Shown here piece by piece: positions 61,379 to 64,000 of a DNA stretch of 64,000 bases. Within the stretch, counting starts at the first letter, position 1. Every line of letters begins with the position of its first letter. Both the position numbers and the translations under genes were made by a program. This DNA is from Aurantibacter_A sp039941195. Its GTDB lineage: Bacteria; Bacteroidota; Bacteroidia; Flavobacteriales; Flavobacteriaceae. The notes beneath the pieces were generated by a model, which had not been told where the DNA came from, did no database searches, and saw nothing but the letters and a program-made list of their open reading frames with translations. The DNA is taken from contig NZ_JBDVFA010000039.1 in assembly GCF_039941195.1 (NCBI RefSeq), forward strand, positions 11,459-75,458, in the 5' to 3' direction.

Positions 61379-62698
61379 ATGAAAAAAACAGTCGTCTTAG
61401 TACTTTGCTTTATCAGTTCATTAGTTTATTCACAACATAATATTTCGGGTACGTTTTCGCCTGCCGATGAATACTCTTGGCTTATTGCATATCGCTTAAC
61501 GCCAACCTCTCAAGTATATGTCGCCGATACAAAAATAAAAAAAGGAGAATTCAATTTAGAAATACCTACAAATGCACTTCCTGGCACATACCGATTGGTT
61601 TATGCTGTGCCGCAAGATGAATTTTATATAGATGTTTTATATAGCGGAAAAGAAGACATAATATTGAATTTCAAAAGCGGCGAAGAAGTAGCTTTTATTA
61701 CATCTAAAGAGAATATACTATTCAGTACTTACTTTAAAGAAATAGCAGATCTAGAACGAGATGTTATTAAATATTATTCATCAAAGTCAAAAAATACTAA
61801 AGAGTATAAAAAGTTAAACAATTCGCTATTAAGTGTCCAAAAAGCATACGAATCAAAAACAAATGGATTATTAGTTAACGATTTTATTAAGGCGAATCAC
61901 CCATTTATTGCAACTTCTAACCTTACTCCTGAACAATATATAAAAGCTAAAAAGGATGATTATTTTACGTATTTAGATTTTACAAATACTACCCTTCAAG
62001 GTTCTAACTTTTTAAAAAATAAGGTGATTAATTTTGCATTTACTGCACTACCCTTAAAGTCTTTATCAGACGCTGAAATTGAAGAAGAAATCCAATCTAA
62101 CATTAATACTGTAGCCCAAATAATCAAAAACTTATCAGATGATTATCAATTCACTTTATTTCATTCCATTTATAAAAATGCATCGTCATTAGAACTTAGT
62201 CTTATTCCTGACTTTGTATTAAATCAATATTTAAAATCTACCGTCAATTCTGAAGAGAATAAAAAGACTTTAAAGCAAATAGAAGCTGAGAATAGGTTAA
62301 GAATTGGCGCTATTGCACCAGAAATTGAATGGCAATCTAAAGGGAAACAGAAAAAGCTAAGCACATTGGAAAGTGCTAGAAATTATATATTAATTTTTTG
62401 GAGTAGCACATGTTCTCATTGTTTACATGAGTTACCTGCCTTGCATAAAGAACTAAAGAAATTCTCTCAAATTCAGGTTGTAGCTATTGGTCTGGAGGAT
62501 GATGAAATCAGCTGGAAATTAGAATCTGAAAAACTTAACGATTTTGAACATGTAATTGCACTAGGTAAATGGGATAGTAAATACGCCGATTTATACGATA
62601 TCCATCAAACACCTACATACTACATTTTAGACAGTAAAAAAAGGATTGTTTTAAAACCAGAGAGTGACAAAGTTGTAGTGGATTTTTTAACTCACTAA
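61379..62698 (+). CDS. TlpA-like thiol-disulfide oxidoreductase with DUF4369 domain
   Basis: 439 residues. A Sec signal (TVVLVLCFISSLVYSQ), then an N-terminal DUF4369-type region (about 20-150), a helical middle, and a C-terminal thioredoxin-fold TlpA domain (about 310-439) with the redox motif STCSHCLHEL. It likely reduces or isomerises disulfides in the periplasm; substrate proteins unknown. It ends 4 nt into the convergent gene, so the two stop codons overlap. Confidence 0.86.
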   Translation: MKKTVVLVLCFISSLVYSQHNISGTFSPADEYSWLIAYRLTPTSQVYVADTKIKKGEFNLEIPTNALPGTYRLVYAVPQDEFYIDVLYSGKEDIILNFKSGEEVAFITSKENILFSTYFKEIADLERDVIKYYSSKSKNTKEYKKLNNSLLSVQKAYESKTNGLLVNDFIKANHPFIATSNLTPEQYIKAKKDDYFTYLDFTNTTLQGSNFLKNKVINFAFTALPLKSLSDAEIEEEIQSNINTVAQIIKNLSDDYQFTLFHSIYKNASSLELSLIPDFVLNQYLKSTVNSEENKKTLKQIEAENRLRIGAIAPEIEWQSKGKQKKLSTLESARNYILIFWSSTCSHCLHELPALHKELKKFSQIQVVAIGLEDDEISWKLESEKLNDFEHVIALGKWDSKYADLYDIHQTPTYYILDSKKRIVLKPESDKVVVDFLTH

Positions 62699-63354
62699 AG
62701 AGTTTTTAAATCTTTTATAGTTTTAAAAGCAACATCAACTTGGTCATCATCGACTAATATTGTAAACTCATTTGTAGTAGAAATCACCTCGTAAAGCACT
62801 ATACCTTCCCATGCTAGTCTTTGAAAAATAAAATAGTAAATACCAGGTACCGAAACATTTTCAGCAGGTAATTTAACCGTAATTGAAGACAGATTTTCAG
62901 CCTTCTGCGTACATTTTTCTGCCCTAAACAACTCTTCAACTACATCATCTAAAATATTACTAACCACAATATTTATTTCATTAACACCTCTTGAAGAAGT
63001 ATAAAACACATCGTGATTAACATTCACAGCTTCCAACAATTTTGCTTGTTGATGTAACACTGTATCCGAAGCTAAAAAAGTATAATCTGTTAATGAAGAT
63101 CGAACTGTAATCTCACCAATATTCTTTAAAACTTTAACAATCTTATGAGTTGCTCTAAATTCAAGATCATCAGAAAGCCTTTTTAAAGCCATTACAATAG
63201 CACCATTTCTAATGTCTTTAGATAATTCTTCTTGAATTTCCGGTTTAATTATTCGTGAAAGTGACGTTAGGTTAATAATTCCTTGGGCTAACGCACTCTG
63301 TAGAAATGGTTTTTTCTTGATATATTCTTCAACTACTGATGAGATAGTTTTCAT
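62695..63354 (-). CDS. Aspartate kinase-like regulatory (ACT-domain) protein
   Basis: 219 residues. An N-terminal helical region (1-75, EEYIKKKPFLQSALAQGIIN) is followed by two ACT-like beta-alpha-beta modules (about 80-150 and 155-219). The middle segment FYTSSRGVNEINIVVSN is typical of ACT domains that bind amino acids; the kinase catalytic domain is absent. Such orphan proteins are often annotated aspartate kinase in flavobacteria by their ACT part alone. It may regulate a partner, but LysC lies 16 kb away. Function unknown. Confidence 0.75.
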   Translation of the reverse strand: MKTISSVVEEYIKKKPFLQSALAQGIINLTSLSRIIKPEIQEELSKDIRNGAIVMALKRLSDDLEFRATHKIVKVLKNIGEITVRSSLTDYTFLASDTVLHQQAKLLEAVNVNHDVFYTSSRGVNEINIVVSNILDDVVEELFRAEKCTQKAENLSSITVKLPAENVSVPGIYYFIFQRLAWEGIVLYEVISTTNEFTILVDDDQVDVAFKTIKDLKTL

Positions 63355-63425
63355 GCTTAATATTGATTTATGTGTAAAAATAACAAATTGTTACAAATAA
63401 AACAAAAGAAAAAATGAGAAGATTA

Positions 63426-63785
63426 TTAAAAATGATAAAATGCATTCTCTAAATGTTCAATTCTAAATATTTTTCTATTCTTTAATATAGTTATTACATC
63501 GAATCGGGCATCTAAATCGAGGTTATGCTCAATGACAAATTGATTAGCACCTTCAACCAAAAGTTTAATTTTTTTTGATGTTATAGTATCCGCTATAGCA
63601 ATAATTTGATCATTACTTCGCGCCCTAACCTCCACAATTGCAAGCACACCTTCCTTTTGTGCTATTATATCAATTTCAGATTTCAAAAATCTATAATTTC
63701 GAGCGTGAACTTTATACCCTTTATTGACTAAAAAATCTACAGCAATTTGTTCTCCTTCTTTACCAAATTCGTTATGCTTTCCCAC
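63426..63785 (-). CDS. yraN: YraN family (UPF0102) nuclease-fold protein
   Basis: 119 residues. The restriction-nuclease-like core E-x-D-x-I...E-V-R is visible (KSEIDIIAQKEG, then AIVEVRAR), as in UPF0102/YraN and Holliday-junction-resolvase-like folds. It begins GKHNEFGKEGEQIAVDFLVN, the family's usual N-terminus. A DNA-processing role has been suggested for the family but not firmly shown. It lies 71 nt upstream of the ACT-like gene on the same strand. The 215 bp to the window edge (63786-64000) hold no gene I can support. Confidence 0.9.
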   Translation of the reverse strand: MGKHNEFGKEGEQIAVDFLVNKGYKVHARNYRFLKSEIDIIAQKEGVLAIVEVRARSNDQIIAIADTITSKKIKLLVEGANQFVIEHNLDLDARFDVITILKNRKIFRIEHLENAFYHF

Positions 63786-64000
63786 TTATCAATTAAATTA
63801 TTACATTAAAATAATGCATTTCATCGAAAATATATGTAGTTAAACGTCTTATTAGACCACATGTCCGTAAATCTTTATGCACGTTATCGAAATTAAGTCA
63901 AATCGGGTACTATACCCAGCTTAACTTCGTTATTTAGTTGCCCCCAAGCACATGAACGTCACCTATTAACGCCCTACTTAACTATGGAATATTTCATTAA

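Noticed and set aside
63786..64000. Possible gene start near the right edge (ATG at 63984)
   Set aside because: Only five codons are visible; nothing supports it as coding.

Overview
The window is about 64 kb of low-GC chromosome from a member of the Bacteroidota, most likely a marine Flavobacteriaceae (Maribacter/Zobellia-like). The signs are promoters of the TAnnTTTG type instead of sigma70 -10 boxes, a secreted metalloprotease with a type IX secretion tail, an OlsF-type ornithine-lipid synthase, short mutA, flavobacterial gene order (prs-rplY-pth, ksgA-mgtE) and many Bacteroidota-only families. It looks like core chromosome: I see no phage, transposase, integrase or CRISPR.

Layout. 1-2.0 kb: an edge-truncated PAS histidine kinase and a stand-alone receiver. 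2.2-9.9 kb (minus): a propionyl-CoA to succinyl-CoA operon (biotin carrier, biotin carboxylase, carboxyltransferase, short mutA, a small lipoprotein, mutB). 10.0-25.0 kb: a stress/quiescence island with TauE-CbpA-CbpM, a ribosome hibernation factor, a soluble PAS sensor kinase overlapping a receiver-CRP/FNR fusion regulator, six two-domain universal stress proteins, an HMA-like small protein, a ROK kinase, thioredoxin, a lipoprotein and cardiolipin synthase. 25.1-25.5 kb: tRNA-Leu(CAA) followed by three exact 92-bp tandem repeats made of its 3' end plus a terminator. 25.7-28.0 kb: prs, rplY, pth. 28.0-32.5 kb: T9SS metalloprotease and a lipoprotein. 32.5-42.4 kb: ribF, HTTM protein, serS, TPR protein, DUF4286, ksgA, mgtE, a 2-hydroxyacid dehydrogenase, DUF1801, VOC. 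42.5-49.2 kb: LEA-like/TM2 protein, an arsR-acetyltransferase pair with a perfect operator, olsF, lysC, a GNAT, fbp, a TerB-like protein. 49.3-55.1 kb: the four-gene ligase-associated DNA repair operon. 55.2-63.8 kb: TspO-like protein, mfd, TerB-like protein, AXE1-family esterase, TlpA-like protein, an ACT-like protein, yraN.

Main discovery. In the 10-22 kb island seven promoters share one architecture: TGA-N6-TCA, then exactly 23 nt, then TAnnTTT(G/A) or a one-base variant. The palindrome centre is always 36.5 nt from the last base of the -7 box, which puts it near -41, the class II activator position of CRP/FNR proteins. They drive TauE-CbpA-CbpM, the hibernation factor, usp1, usp2-usp3, usp4-usp5, usp6 and the HMA-like gene. 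The obvious regulator is the receiver-CRP/FNR fusion inside the cluster. It keeps the Glu and Arg that read a TGA half-site but lacks the usual cAMP contacts. Its partner kinase has a first PAS domain in register with the haem His and the oxygen-linked Arg of FixL. I infer a compact FixL/FixJ-FixK-like circuit, with FixJ and FixK fused in one polypeptide, switching on a dormancy programme. The architecture is read directly from the sequence; the oxygen signal and the regulator assignment are inference.

Limits: no database search was possible; families were assigned by motif recognition, and starts without ATG or clear context are uncertain and flagged.
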